Below, piece after piece: positions 49,523-58,733 of a DNA stretch of 64,000 bases. The notes beneath the pieces are model-generated. The model saw only the letters and a program-made list of their open reading frames with translations, searched no databases and was not told where the DNA came from. Numbering within the stretch: position 1 is the first letter of the stretch; each line of letters begins with the position of its first letter. Source of the DNA: Chryseobacterium bernardetii (GTDB lineage Bacteria; Bacteroidota; Bacteroidia; Flavobacteriales; Weeksellaceae); contig NZ_CP033932.1 of NCBI RefSeq assembly GCF_003815975.1, forward strand, positions 2,647,501-2,711,500. The letters run 5' to 3'. The position numbers were made by a program, and so were the translations under genes.

Positions 49523-51571
49523 ATGAATAAATTTTATTTCTTAATAGTTTTTTTTATTACACAATTTTTTTATTGCCAACTGGATAATACACATTATCTA
49601 CAGCCTATCGTGTTCGGGGCATATGGTTCAACTGCAGCAACTATTAGTGAAGAATATATCTATTTGTCTACTCCATCGGCAAGTAATATATCTGTAACGA
49701 TAAGAATGGCTGATGGAACGACTATCCCAAGATTATCGGTCTACAATATTAATGCTGCTACCAGTAGTATTGTTACTAATGGTGTTGTTACATTTTCCAA
49801 CACCTCTCCGCTAAGGCTATCAGTTATCAATGCTTCAAATGTTGTTTTAGCGCCAGGAACATCACCCATGACAGTTGCAACTACCAGGGCAGGAACTATT
49901 ATTCCTGCTAATGTCGGGGGAATGATTTTCCAGTCGACATCTGACTTTTTTGTCAATTACAGGGGAGCAGATCCGTCTCAAGCCGGATCCTCACTTACAA
50001 AAGGTAAGGTTGCACTGGGGAAAAACTTCTTTTGGGGCGGAACACCGAATGAATTTACCACTCAAGTTCCTGAGGTAGGAAACATGGTGTCTATAATGGC
50101 AACAGAAGATAATACAATAATTACTATTAATAATATCGATTCGGGAACAGAATTCATTAACGGAGCTAACGCAACCCCTCTTACAGGGACTACTTTTACC
50201 AGAACACTTCAAAAAGGGCAATCTTTCATATTGTATGCTAAAGTGAAGATAAATACATTCAGTTTACAGGATAAAGGATGGTTAGGAGCCAAAATATCAT
50301 CAGATAAGAATATTGCGGTTACTGTAGGAGGATTAATGCAGCAGGGCAGTGTAGATACAGGAACAGTATCAGACAGCCGTGATTTTGCTGTAGACCAATT
50401 AGTGCCCGTGGATCAATTAGGAAACGAATATATCGTGATGCAAGGCAATGGAGGAGTTTATGAAAGGGTCATTGTTATTGCTACAGAATCCAATACTACA
50501 ATAACAATGAATGCTAATACTAATCCAAGTTATACATTAGCTAATGTTGGGGATTATGCAATAGTACCTGCTACTTTTTTTACTAATAAAAACATGTATA
50601 TAAAAACCAATAAAGCCGTTTATGTATTTCATAAGATTTTTGGAAGCAGTTCTCTTGCTACAAATAGCTTTATGTTTATCCCTCCTATTTCATGTTTTGG
50701 GCAAACCTCAGTGAATATGATACCCGATGCCAAGCAGATTGGTAGTACTGTTTATCCGAATACAGAACTTGCCGTGCTGGCAGCAAGCGGGGCCGCAAAC
50801 GCTCCTGTAGTAACAGTATCAGGTAGTGCTGCCATAGCTCCTATAGTAGCAGGAGGTACTGCTGTACCGGGAAATCCTAACTGGAGAAGTTACAGATATG
50901 ATATTGCTAATGCAGCAGGTGGAACAGCGACTGTTAAAAATTTAAGGGTCAGCTCTGCTGCAACGATACAGGCTGAACTAATAGGAGCTAGTGGAAATGC
51001 TGGATTTGGAGGATATTACTCAGGATTCGGAACATCTCCAATTGTAAATATATCAGTATCAAACAGTCCTACTATAAGGCCATGTACAGGAAATACTGGG
51101 AATTCATCATTATCTGTAAGCTCAGGATTAGGAAGCTATCAATGGTACAAAAACAATACACTGATTGCTGGAGCAACCACGAATAGTTATGCAATACCTG
51201 CCGGAGATACTACCTCAGCAGATTATAATGTTATAATAACAGTTCCTGGAGGTTGTGTCCTTTATTCAAATGTAGTAAGATCCTATGCATGCCCTTGTTA
51301 TAAACCAGGAGCAACAGGAACTCCTGAAATTACAAAAATTGGTATTTCAACAAGAGCTTCCAAAAGTACAGCAAATTGGCCAGCAGATATTAATAACGGC
51401 TTTATTGCTTTAGAATCAAATGATAAAGGTGTTGTTATCACTAGGGTTTCTGATCCCGAAACATCAATTACAAATCCTATTGACGGGATGATTGTTTTTG
51501 ATACTGATGATATATGTCTTAAAATCTACGATGGAACAAAATGGGGATGTATTAACCAAACATGTAACTAA
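49523..51571 (+). CDS. secreted surface protein with IgGFc-binding-like region
   Basis: A 682-residue exported protein (signal FYFLIVFFITQFFYCQ). The main part (about 25-480) is rich in Thr, Ser, Asn and Gly and contains VSIMATEDNTIITINNID and YIVMQGNGGVYERVIVIATE, which resemble the IgGFc-binding N-terminal-like domain of Bacteroidetes surface proteins. Residues 510-590 form an Ig/PKD-like module (YQWYKNNTLIAGATTNSY). The last 70 residues (GFIALESNDKGVVITRV, then GMIVFDTDDICLKIYDGTKW) match in order the C-terminal part of the next protein. A -7 box TATTTTTG lies at 49498-49505. Probable role is adhesion at the cell surface; this is inferred. Confidence 0.78.
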   Translation: MNKFYFLIVFFITQFFYCQLDNTHYLQPIVFGAYGSTAATISEEYIYLSTPSASNISVTIRMADGTTIPRLSVYNINAATSSIVTNGVVTFSNTSPLRLSVINASNVVLAPGTSPMTVATTRAGTIIPANVGGMIFQSTSDFFVNYRGADPSQAGSSLTKGKVALGKNFFWGGTPNEFTTQVPEVGNMVSIMATEDNTIITINNIDSGTEFINGANATPLTGTTFTRTLQKGQSFILYAKVKINTFSLQDKGWLGAKISSDKNIAVTVGGLMQQGSVDTGTVSDSRDFAVDQLVPVDQLGNEYIVMQGNGGVYERVIVIATESNTTITMNANTNPSYTLANVGDYAIVPATFFTNKNMYIKTNKAVYVFHKIFGSSSLATNSFMFIPPISCFGQTSVNMIPDAKQIGSTVYPNTELAVLAASGAANAPVVTVSGSAAIAPIVAGGTAVPGNPNWRSYRYDIANAAGGTATVKNLRVSSAATIQAELIGASGNAGFGGYYSGFGTSPIVNISVSNSPTIRPCTGNTGNSSLSVSSGLGSYQWYKNNTLIAGATTNSYAIPAGDTTSADYNVIITVPGGCVLYSNVVRSYACPCYKPGATGTPEITKIGISTRASKSTANWPADINNGFIALESNDKGVVITRVSDPETSITNPIDGMIVFDTDDICLKIYDGTKWGCINQTCN

Positions 51572-51573
51572 TT

Positions 51574-52086
51574 ATGAAAGCAATAATTTTATTTTTACTG
51601 ATAATTTTATCCTCTCCAATAAAAGCCCAAATAGGATTTGAAAAAACTATTATTGATGGTAGCGGATTGATAGATTTTCCTATTGGGACCACAAAAGGAA
51701 TTATACTTCCACAGGTTGCTGATAATACTAGTATGACAGATGTTTCTGAAGGAACATTTATTTTTGATGGTACAACTTCAAGAGTAAAATATTATAATGG
51801 GATAACCTGGATTGAGTTAACCGGCCAAACAGGGACTTCAAGAACATTACTTCCCGGCGCAGAGAACAACCAATCTAAAGGGATAATAATTGGAGCTTCT
51901 GATTCTGATGCAAAAGGGGTGTTGATTCTTGAATCTCAGGACAAAGCTTTAATTTTACCAAAAGTAATAGATCCGGCAACCAACGTAAAATCACCAAGTC
52001 CAGGTATGATGTGCTACGATCCTGTATTGAAGTTAGTCTGTTTTTATAATGGCACCTCGTGGGCTTTCTGGGGAAATATTGATTAG
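51574..52086 (+). CDS. exported protein sharing C-terminal module with upstream surface protein
   Basis: A 170-residue exported protein (signal AIILFLLIILSSPIKAQ). It has a repeated pattern: KGIILPQVADNT, GTFIFDGTTSRVKYYNGITW in the first half and KGVLILESQDKALILPKV, GMMCYDPVLKLVCFYNGTSW in the second half, so it is an internal tandem of the same module found at the end of the preceding protein. These modules are frequent in Chryseobacterium surface proteins. It starts 2 bases after the upstream gene; the two proteins are probably made together. Function unknown. Confidence 0.78.
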   Translation: MKAIILFLLIILSSPIKAQIGFEKTIIDGSGLIDFPIGTTKGIILPQVADNTSMTDVSEGTFIFDGTTSRVKYYNGITWIELTGQTGTSRTLLPGAENNQSKGIIIGASDSDAKGVLILESQDKALILPKVIDPATNVKSPSPGMMCYDPVLKLVCFYNGTSWAFWGNID

Positions 52087-52189
52087 CGTAAATTTATACA
52101 ATTATAATATTGAGTCTGCCTAAAACAGGTTGATATAAAATTAGACAATAAACCTGTTTAAACTTTTATTTTTCTGAGAAACCAAAAGA

Positions 52190-52215
52190 AAAAGCCTGAT
52201 AATGCGGGCTTTTCC
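52190..52215 (+). terminator. terminator of surface-protein operon
   Basis: A 7-bp stem (aaaagcc / ggctttt) with a ten-base loop, ending in TTTT, 103 bases after the stop codon. Confidence 0.65.
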
Positions 52216-52242
52216 AAGTTATATTCAAAGTCTCAAATCTCG

Positions 52243-52275
52243 GATCAAGCGTAAAAGTTGGGGCTAAGCAAAAAA
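52243..52275 (+). repeat. solitary insertion-sequence end
   Basis: gatcaagcgtaaaagttggg and the bases after it match 48733-48765 with four or five differences, including a one-base gap. No transposase fragment is next to it. The remaining part of this 650-base gap (52087-52736) contains no supported gene. Confidence 0.55.
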
Positions 52276-52658
52276 ATATATGTTTACGTAATGTAATATA
52301 AGAATAAAAAAATTACTGCCTTGTAGGACAGTAATAGTAAAAATCAGTGATATGGTGGGTGATCAGTTTGTAAGCAGAGATTTATGCTTTTAAAAGGCTG
52401 ATCGTTGATGTTGCTTTTAATTCGGTCAATTATTTAATATTTAGTCTGAATTAGGTGTCATTGTCTGAGTTATTTTACGATAAAAACTTGACGAATCAAC
52501 TTATTTGGACCGAATTTCTGGCAACTTCTATATCATGGTTATTGATAACATTGTTGGTGTATTTTTCTGATTGCTTTCAGATTTATCCTAACGTTTTCCT
52601 GAAAAGGTACAATCATGCAAATCATTTGCAAATGTATATCACGGTATTTTGAAGATTG

Positions 52659-52713
52659 CTACACTTTTGTGTAGATTTGTGGTATTGAAGCTAAAAACTA
52701 TACTTTAGTGTAG
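52659..52713 (+). promoter_or_regulatory. twin palindromes before LuxR-type regulator gene
   Basis: ctacac-tttt-gtgtag (52659-52674) is a perfect palindrome; ctatac-tttagt... ending gtgtag at 52698-52713 is the same motif with one change in an arm. The centres are 39 bases apart, close to four helical turns, and the second ends 24 bases before the ATG. Autoregulation by the encoded regulator is likely. Confidence 0.5.
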
Positions 52714-52736
52714 TAGCGAAAGAGCTTTTCTAAACT

Positions 52737-53495
52737 ATGGAACAAATTAAAAGGTTTTTTAACGAAAAAAATGAGGTCAGTAAAGATGCTGATATAGATT
52801 TCAGCCAGGACGGAGAATATCTTGAAGCTGTAAAAGCTCTTGCCAGAACCACTTACCAGAGTCTGTATGTTATCAATTATCAGACAAAAGGATTTGAATA
52901 TGTATCAGAAAATCCTCTTTTTTTATGCGGAAAAACCTCAGCAGAGGTAAAGAACCTTGGGTATGCATTTTATTTTCAGAATGTGAAGCCGGAGGACGTA
53001 GAGATGCTGATTAAAATTAATGAGGCTGGTTTTAAATTTTATGATAAAATTCCGGTAGAGGATAGGAAACTGTACTATATTTCCTATGATTTCTATCTGA
53101 TCAATGGCCAGAAAAATATGATTCTGGTGAACCATAAACTCACCCCTATGTTCCTTACAGAAGATGGTCAGGTATGGAAAGCACTGTGCGCAGTTTCATT
53201 ATCCAATAATACCTCTTCCGGAAACGTAGTACTCAGTAAGGAAGGTTCTGATGAAATCTGGAGATACGATCTTACAGCAGATAAATGGGAGAAGGATGAA
53301 AGAGTAAAACTCTCCTCCAGAGAACATGAGATCCTGAGTCTGTATGCCAGTGGTCTAACGATCAGTGAAATAGCTGAGAAGCTTTTTATTACAGCTGATA
53401 CTGTAAAATTCCACCGTAAAAAACTTTTTGAAAAAATTGAAGTCAGCAATATTGCTGAAGCTTTATCTTACGCTAAAACCAATAAACTGCTTTAA
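52737..53495 (+). CDS. LuxR-type transcriptional regulator with PAS-like N-terminus
   Basis: A 252-residue regulator. Residues 30-150 resemble a PAS-like sensor domain (YVINYQTKGFEYVSENPLFL, then YISYDFYLINGQK). The C-terminal 60 residues are a LuxR/GerE HTH: LSSREHEILSLYASGLTISE, then IAEKLFITADTVKFHRKKLF. There is no receiver aspartate and no membrane segment, so a cytosolic ligand or redox signal is expected. Twin palindromes precede the gene. Its targets are unknown; the L,D-transpeptidase gene downstream is one candidate. Confidence 0.85.
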   Translation: MEQIKRFFNEKNEVSKDADIDFSQDGEYLEAVKALARTTYQSLYVINYQTKGFEYVSENPLFLCGKTSAEVKNLGYAFYFQNVKPEDVEMLIKINEAGFKFYDKIPVEDRKLYYISYDFYLINGQKNMILVNHKLTPMFLTEDGQVWKALCAVSLSNNTSSGNVVLSKEGSDEIWRYDLTADKWEKDERVKLSSREHEILSLYASGLTISEIAEKLFITADTVKFHRKKLFEKIEVSNIAEALSYAKTNKLL

Positions 53496-53508
53496 AAAAA
53501 TATAGAAT

Positions 53509-53532
53509 TACCGTTTTTTTACGGTATTTTTC
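53509..53532 (+). terminator. terminator of LuxR-type gene
   Basis: A 6-bp stem (taccgt / acggta) with a loop of six T and then five T, starting 13 bases after the stop codon. Confidence 0.6.
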
Positions 53533-53606
53533 AGAATGTCTTTTAGGATTCAAATTTAGGTCTGATATTTGTACTGGGTAGCCAAACTAAATGACCTATT
53601 TTATTT

Positions 53607-54650
53607 ATGAAGAACATATTTGTGAAAAAAACATTTCTATATGCCTGTTTATGTGCAGTATTGCTTACTTCATGTAAGAAAGAAATAGAAAAAATCAGCG
53701 ATACTTTTAAAGACACAGTGTCTGCTTCCGAAATCCCGGAAACAGAAAAAGACACTGTAAAGAAAGATTCAGTGCCTGTGGTGAAAAAAGAATCAGTACC
53801 GCCAATGATGCAGGAGAATGGTTTTTATAATGCCTTTGTTATTCCGAAAGATAAAAAACTGCGGGATTCTGTATATGCGGAATTCAGTAAAAAGTATAAC
53901 GAGCAGGAGCGTACCGCTATTTTAGCGTTAAACAGGCTGGATTCTAAAAGTAAATGGAATGCTGATACCTTGGTGGTGCCAGCCAAAATAGACACTACTT
54001 TGATGGCGTATTCACCATTTCCTATGCAGCTTGATGTATTAAGTGGCGTAAAGAAATTTGTGATCTTTTCATATCCTATTCAGGCCTATGCGGTGTACTC
54101 TAATGGAAGCCTTGTTAAATGGGGGCCAACAAGTATGGGAAAAAAGTCTGCACAGACCACAAGAGGGCTAACTTTTGCCAATTGGAAAAAGAAACTGTCT
54201 ATTTCTACAGTGAGCAGTGAATGGAAGCTTCCCTACAACTTCAATATCCATAATATAGGCGGTATCGGATGGCATGAATATACACTTCCGGGATATCCTG
54301 CATCCCACTCTTGTTTAAGATTATTGAGAAAAGATGCCCAATGGCTGTATTCTTATGCTGATACCTGGATTCTGAATCCTGGTGGTGCTACCACAAAGGC
54401 AAGAGGTACTGCAGTAATGGTATTTGGTGATTATAACTGGGGAGGAAGAAAACCATGGAAAAAGCTTCTTGATGATCCTAATGCCAATAATATATCTGTA
54501 GAAGAATTAACAAAATTATTAGAACCGGATGTTCCAAAAATGCTGAAAGAGCAGGCCAACAGGGAAAAAGTAGCTGATTCTATTAAAACAGCTAAAGCAA
54601 TGGCAGCTCCCATTCAGAATGAAAGGGCTACAGATACTTTATCTAAATAA
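53607..54650 (+). CDS. L,D-transpeptidase family lipoprotein
   Basis: A 347-residue lipoprotein (signal ending VLLTSC, Cys 23) with a Lys/Glu/Ser-rich linker. The catalytic YkuD domain spans about 140-265: GIGWHEYTLPGYPASHSC carries H234, S235 and the nucleophile C236, followed by R238, the usual SHxCxR pattern with Ser in place of Gly. L,D-transpeptidases cross-link peptidoglycan stems or attach proteins to them, in the periplasm. A C-terminal helical tail follows. The gene ends convergently with the next, overlapping by 8 bases. Confidence 0.88.
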   Translation: MKNIFVKKTFLYACLCAVLLTSCKKEIEKISDTFKDTVSASEIPETEKDTVKKDSVPVVKKESVPPMMQENGFYNAFVIPKDKKLRDSVYAEFSKKYNEQERTAILALNRLDSKSKWNADTLVVPAKIDTTLMAYSPFPMQLDVLSGVKKFVIFSYPIQAYAVYSNGSLVKWGPTSMGKKSAQTTRGLTFANWKKKLSISTVSSEWKLPYNFNIHNIGGIGWHEYTLPGYPASHSCLRLLRKDAQWLYSYADTWILNPGGATTKARGTAVMVFGDYNWGGRKPWKKLLDDPNANNISVEELTKLLEPDVPKMLKEQANREKVADSIKTAKAMAAPIQNERATDTLSK

Positions 54651-55170
54651 TTTTCTTCTCAAACTGTAAAGTGGATTCTTCAGCAAATTGTCTTAATTTA
54701 AGCATTTCATCTTTCCCTTTATGCTGTCCGAATCTTGCAGCAACATAAGTGAGAAGAATAAAAAATAGCATGACAAAAGAAGCGCTCAGTGCCCAAGGGT
54801 ATTCAGCGCTTTTTATTTGTTTTTCCACATAATACATGGTAAAGAAGGTCATCCAAAGAATAGAAAAGGAAAAATAAAGGAACATAAAAAATGTCCAGAC
54901 TGCAGAACTGGGGCCAAAAACGCCTCGTATTACCGTTTCCTCATCTTCTATTTCAACACGTAAAGCAAGACGGGGTTTCCAGTAATTGTCATATTCTGTT
55001 TCCACCCAGATGGTAGCAACCTCCTTATTGATGTTGCCGGAAAATTCTTTTTTATGTTCAGCAAGGTATTTTTTCAGATTTTGTGCATACTCTTCTTTGG
55101 TAAGATGGGTAAACATCTTAAATCTTGGCCTTGTTCTTATTCTGTCTAAGGTTGTTTCTTCAGTTGTCAT
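54643..55170 (-). CDS. two-TM hypothetical membrane protein
   Basis: A 175-residue protein with a soluble N-terminal half (about 1-85, with VATIWVETEYDNYWKPRLAL) and two membrane segments at about 90-112 (WTFFMFLYFSFSILWMTFF) and 126-146 (ALSASFVMLFFILLTYVAA), ending in a charged helix. I do not recognise the family; such proteins are frequent in Chryseobacterium. It lies 5 bases behind the aspartyl protease gene, so both are one operon. Confidence 0.75.
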   Translation of the reverse strand: MTTEETTLDRIRTRPRFKMFTHLTKEEYAQNLKKYLAEHKKEFSGNINKEVATIWVETEYDNYWKPRLALRVEIEDEETVIRGVFGPSSAVWTFFMFLYFSFSILWMTFFTMYYVEKQIKSAEYPWALSASFVMLFFILLTYVAARFGQHKGKDEMLKLRQFAEESTLQFEKKII

Positions 55171-55175
55171 ATTAT

Positions 55176-56501
55176 TTATTCTTGATAAGGAATCGGATCT
55201 TCCAAATTAAAGCGGAAAGTCAGTGTTTCTTCTTGTCTTTGAATTACCATGGTGATTGTTCGCCCTTCTGATGATTTCATAATTTCAAGAATTTTCTCAA
55301 GCGTCATGTCTGATGTTTTATCACCATTGATGCTGATAATCTTATCATCCTTCTTTAAACCTGCTTCATAAGCTGGTGAATCTTTCCTCACGCCTGCAAT
55401 TGAAAATATAGGCTTCAGGCTAAATTTATATTGAAATGCGTCTTTATACACTTCATTTGCGTTAGTTGTGCCAGACATGGGCTGAGTTTCAATTTTAACC
55501 CTATCCTGCTGCCATTCCAATCCATCCTGTTTGAAATCCAGTCCACTCATATTAAAGTGAAAAGGATCATCAAAATTCCTGTTTTTTTTCAAATATAGTT
55601 TATTGTTAGCATAATCAAAAATGAGATAAAACCGTCTCATTATTTCACCGCCTACAGAGCCTTTCCTGTCTTTTACCAGGTTTACATGCTGAATAGAGTA
55701 TTCGTCAGGCATTGCGGTAAGAGGTTTCTCAAATCTAAAATCACCAAGATAAAAATTATGGATCCTGCTTCTTTTACCATAAATGTCTCCATTGAATCCA
55801 CGGCCAAGAAAATCATCAATATTAGGTCTGTTATAAACAAAATCTTTAATAAGGGTAGGGAATAGCCAGATAGCATCACTGTTTCCAAGATCAATCAGAA
55901 GTTTAGATTCTTTCTTTTCACGGGTCATTTCTACGTCGGCATTAATATATGGCTTATTATTTTCAATGCTGATCGGCATTTCATCAAATTTTCTTCTTTT
56001 TCTTTGTAAAGCATCTATATTTTCATAGACTGTTATTTTTTTAGAAATATAGTCAATAGCAATAGGATGATCTTTGAAAAAGTGATACCCGATAACGCCG
56101 TTTACAGGAATTCCCACATGGGATGATATATTAAATTCTTCATCAAGAATTACATAGAGAGACATAGAATTATTGATGATATTATCACCAATTCTTCCCA
56201 GATTACGGTCCGATTTTAATCCGTCTATACTTAAGCTTCCTCCAAGCCCGGAAAATTTTATTTTTTCAACATTTCCCAATTGAAGCTCCTTGTTTTCCAA
56301 ACTGAATAAAATGGTTTCCGCTACTCCGGTATCCACCATAAAAGTAAGGTTAGCTCCATTTATATTGATGGGAATGAAAATAAGATTGTTGATAAGCTGA
56401 AAAGGAATGACTGCTTTTGGGGTATTGATCAGCCGGAAAGAGTTCTGGGCATGGACAACAATGCTCAATAATAAACCCAGTAAAAGTAGCTTCAGTTTCA
56501 T
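55176..56501 (-). CDS. retropepsin-like aspartyl protease with PDZ domain
   Basis: A 441-residue exported protein (signal LLLLGLLLSIVVHAQ). Two pepsin-like halves are visible: FMVDTGVAETI with D57 and LLIDLGNSDAI near 206, a DLG variant of the second catalytic loop. A PDZ domain follows at about 365-435 (SPAYEAGLKKDDKIISINGD). This order is typical of Bacteroidetes aspartyl protease family proteins of unknown substrate. It is probably periplasmic. It is transcribed with the two-TM protein downstream. Confidence 0.87.
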   Translation of the reverse strand: MKLKLLLLGLLLSIVVHAQNSFRLINTPKAVIPFQLINNLIFIPININGANLTFMVDTGVAETILFSLENKELQLGNVEKIKFSGLGGSLSIDGLKSDRNLGRIGDNIINNSMSLYVILDEEFNISSHVGIPVNGVIGYHFFKDHPIAIDYISKKITVYENIDALQRKRRKFDEMPISIENNKPYINADVEMTREKKESKLLIDLGNSDAIWLFPTLIKDFVYNRPNIDDFLGRGFNGDIYGKRSRIHNFYLGDFRFEKPLTAMPDEYSIQHVNLVKDRKGSVGGEIMRRFYLIFDYANNKLYLKKNRNFDDPFHFNMSGLDFKQDGLEWQQDRVKIETQPMSGTTNANEVYKDAFQYKFSLKPIFSIAGVRKDSPAYEAGLKKDDKIISINGDKTSDMTLEKILEIMKSSEGRTITMVIQRQEETLTFRFNLEDPIPYQE

Positions 56502-56539
56502 TTACTGAATTTACTGAATTTATCTTTATTGTAATAAAA

Positions 56540-56564
56540 AAACATTCCAAAAGCAGGAATGTTT
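56540..56564 (-). terminator. terminator of esterase gene
   Basis: A 9-bp stem (aaacattcc / ggaatgttt) with a seven-base loop; on the minus strand it is followed by a run of T. It lies 60 bases after the esterase stop. Confidence 0.7.
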
Positions 56565-56624
56565 GTATAAAGAACAACAGATGTTTTATTTCTGTTGAAT
56601 TTGTTTCAAAATTGAAACAGAAGA

Positions 56625-57263
56625 TTATTTTGAGAAAAAATCCATTAAATCCATGTAGTTTTTCTGATTGACACCGTGCCCGCTCATATATTCTCTGAAT
56701 GTGAAATAGCAGTTAAGGTCATAAAGCAGTTCAGCAGCCTTTCTACCCCAATCAATCGGGATAACAGCGTCATCTGTACCGTGGGATATAAAGAACCTGA
56801 GTTTTTCCAGTTTCTTTTTGTCCCTCACAATTCCGTCCAGGATTTTCTCTTCCGTATAAGCACTCAGGCAGGCAACATATGTAAATAATTCGGGATATTT
56901 CAATGCCAGTGCATAACATAATATTCCTCCCTGGCTGAATCCACATAAATGTACTTTGCTTTCGGTAAGCCCGTAATTATTTACTATTTTTAAGATACTT
57001 TCCAATACAGCATTTAAAGATTCCTTAGCCTGAGGAACGTCGATATAATTTTCAGGATCATTGAAATTGATATCAAACCATGAATATCCTTCAAACTGAG
57101 TATCTCTTGGGGCTCTGAAACTGATAATAATCCAATCCTTCGGAAGGGTTTCTCTAAAGCTGAAGAGGTCCTGCTCATTGCTGCCGTAGCCGTGAAGCAT
57201 AAAAAGTATAGGAGTAGAAGAGGTTATATTTTCCGGCTCTCTTACTATGTAATCTAAATTCAT
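56625..57263 (-). CDS. phospholipase/carboxylesterase-family alpha/beta hydrolase
   Basis: A 212-residue cytoplasmic alpha/beta hydrolase. The catalytic triad is visible: S110 in LCGFSQGG, D164 or D165 in HGTDDAVIP and H196 in MSGHGVNQ. The oxyanion region is MLHGYGSNEQDL. The length and motifs match the YpfH/carboxylesterase 2 family acting on short-chain esters. It is a single gene with its own terminator. No specific substrate can be named. Confidence 0.87.
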   Translation of the reverse strand: MNLDYIVREPENITSSTPILFMLHGYGSNEQDLFSFRETLPKDWIIISFRAPRDTQFEGYSWFDINFNDPENYIDVPQAKESLNAVLESILKIVNNYGLTESKVHLCGFSQGGILCYALALKYPELFTYVACLSAYTEEKILDGIVRDKKKLEKLRFFISHGTDDAVIPIDWGRKAAELLYDLNCYFTFREYMSGHGVNQKNYMDLMDFFSK

Positions 57264-57579
57264 ACAGCAAATATAATTAATAAATTAGATTGTAAATCCT
57301 AACTTTTATGTTTGCCGTAAAGGAGTATACAATCATTTCATAAGTTAAAATTAAGAGCTGCTTTTTAATAAAAACACGAGAGTTCCATTGTGGGTATTGT
57401 TTGCCTTTTATAAGGATTAAAATAATTCTGGAGATAAAGATGTTTCATGTTTAATAATTAAAGAATTACGTTGTATTATTGAGTTTTTTAAGCTTATTTT
57501 GTTTTTGCTGATTTGATATTTTTTATAAAAAAATGTTGTAAAATTTTTATTAAAGATATTTTTATATTAATAAAAAACC

Positions 57580-57587
57580 TATATTTG
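57580..57587 (+). promoter_or_regulatory. -7 promoter element of lipoprotein gene
   Basis: TATATTTG is a perfect -7 match, 26 bases before the start codon. No proper -33 element is seen. The rest of the 350-base gap (57264-57613) is AT-rich and shows no other gene or RNA. Confidence 0.5.
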
Positions 57588-57613
57588 GAACATTAAAAAA
57601 TCTATTTGGAGAA

Positions 57614-58048
57614 ATGAAGCAATTTTACAATTTAAAAAGTTTACTTAGACTTTCTTCTTTATTCGTTTTGTTATTTTCAGTGATTACTGTTGTTAACTCG
57701 TGTAAAAAAGATGACGAAGATGAATTTCAGGATCACGTGGTTCAGTTTGTAGCAAAAGCTACTACAGGATCAGAACTCATCTCTGTGGTAACTCAGGTAG
57801 GAACTGCCCAGAATACTATCTACAGTACTCCTACTGCTCCTTTAAAAGAAGGTTGGACCAGCGGAGAAATGTGGGTTAATTCCAGCCAGGCCCAGATCAA
57901 TTTTGCTGCTAATGCAATGTTGCCACAAGCAAATTCTGAACTTACAATTACTCTTTTAATAGATGGTGAAGTTGCCAGAACAGCTAAAGTTACAGGAAAA
58001 GGCGACAATCAGGTTGTAAAAGTTGCTTACAGCTTCCTTGAACCGTAA
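57614..58048 (+). CDS. small lipoprotein, partner-like to the one at 60900
   Basis: A 144-residue lipoprotein (signal ending VVNSC, Cys 30, followed by an acidic KKDDEDEF). The mature part is one small beta domain: HVVQFVAKATTGSELISVV, then YSTPTAPLKEGWTSGE and LTITLLIDGEVARTAKVTG. The order of elements (VVQF/VVFK, a turn, Trp-Ser-Gly, LLIDGE/IWVDGE, then Gly) is the same as in the lipoprotein at 60900, so they are paralogues. The beta plan recalls MmpS-like accessory domains, an impression only. The two genes flank the two-component system encoded on the other strand. Role unknown. Confidence 0.78.
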   Translation: MKQFYNLKSLLRLSSLFVLLFSVITVVNSCKKDDEDEFQDHVVQFVAKATTGSELISVVTQVGTAQNTIYSTPTAPLKEGWTSGEMWVNSSQAQINFAANAMLPQANSELTITLLIDGEVARTAKVTGKGDNQVVKVAYSFLEP

Positions 58049-58071
58049 ATAAAAATTACTATATAAAATAG

Positions 58072-58097
58072 AAACCGCTCTTGGAGCGGTTTTTTTA
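58072..58097 (+). terminator. bidirectional terminator between lipoprotein and response regulator
   Basis: A perfect 9-bp stem (aaaccgctc / gagcggttt), loop ttg, then a run of T. It lies between convergent genes and can serve both. Confidence 0.85.
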
Positions 58098-58733
58098 TTT
58101 TTCAATCAGATTATATTCTATAGCCTGATTTACCAGTTCCGTTGAGTTCTTAGCCTGGAATTTCTGAAGCAGGTTCTTACGGTGGGTATCTACAGTAAGT
58201 GGACTTAAGAAAAGCTCTTCTGCGATCATATTGCTTGTTTTACCCTGTGCTACAAGATGGAGGATCTGTTTTTCCCTTTTGGTCAGTCTGGGAATAGGAA
58301 TGTCATTTTGAGAAGGCCTGCTGATGATCTGTTTGGTTTCATTACAAAAAACGATGTCTCCGGATAACGCTCCCTGGATGCATATCACCAATTCTTCAAT
58401 GGAGGTGTTTTTAAGGAGATACCCGCTGGCTCCATTTTGAATAGCCTGCATAATGATGCTTCTTTCAGACCGGTTACTGAACATAATGACTGAGGTTTCA
58501 GGAGATATTTTCTTGATTTCCCTGCATAATTCCGTGCCATTGGCATCAGGCAGAGCGATATCCAAAAGAATAATATCTGCCTTATTGCTGCCAATGAAGC
58601 GGATAATTTCCGAACCGGAAATGAATGTTTCAGGAATATTGAAAGAAGGCTGGCTTTTCAGCATCATTTTCAATCCTTCAATGACGATAGGGTGGTCGTC
58701 TACGATAACAATATTTATTTTTTCATTCTCCAT
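58095..58733 (-). CDS. NarL/LuxR-type response regulator
   Basis: A 212-residue response regulator. The receiver has D12-D13, the phosphoacceptor D58 (IILLDIALPDANGTEL) and K105 or so in GYLLKNTS. The C-terminal HTH reads LTKREKQILHLVAQGKTSNM and LSPLTVDTHRKNLLQKF. It overlaps the kinase gene by 11 bases, so it is the cognate regulator. Output genes are not known; the flanking lipoproteins are candidates. Confidence 0.92.
   Translation of the reverse strand: MENEKINIVIVDDHPIVIEGLKMMLKSQPSFNIPETFISGSEIIRFIGSNKADIILLDIALPDANGTELCREIKKISPETSVIMFSNRSERSIIMQAIQNGASGYLLKNTSIEELVICIQGALSGDIVFCNETKQIISRPSQNDIPIPRLTKREKQILHLVAQGKTSNMIAEELFLSPLTVDTHRKNLLQKFQAKNSTELVNQAIEYNLIEK

Noticed and set aside
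52455..52652. 65-residue open frame in the gap before the LuxR-type gene
   Set aside because: No start signal and no recognisable motif; it ends next to the twin palindromes and is probably chance.
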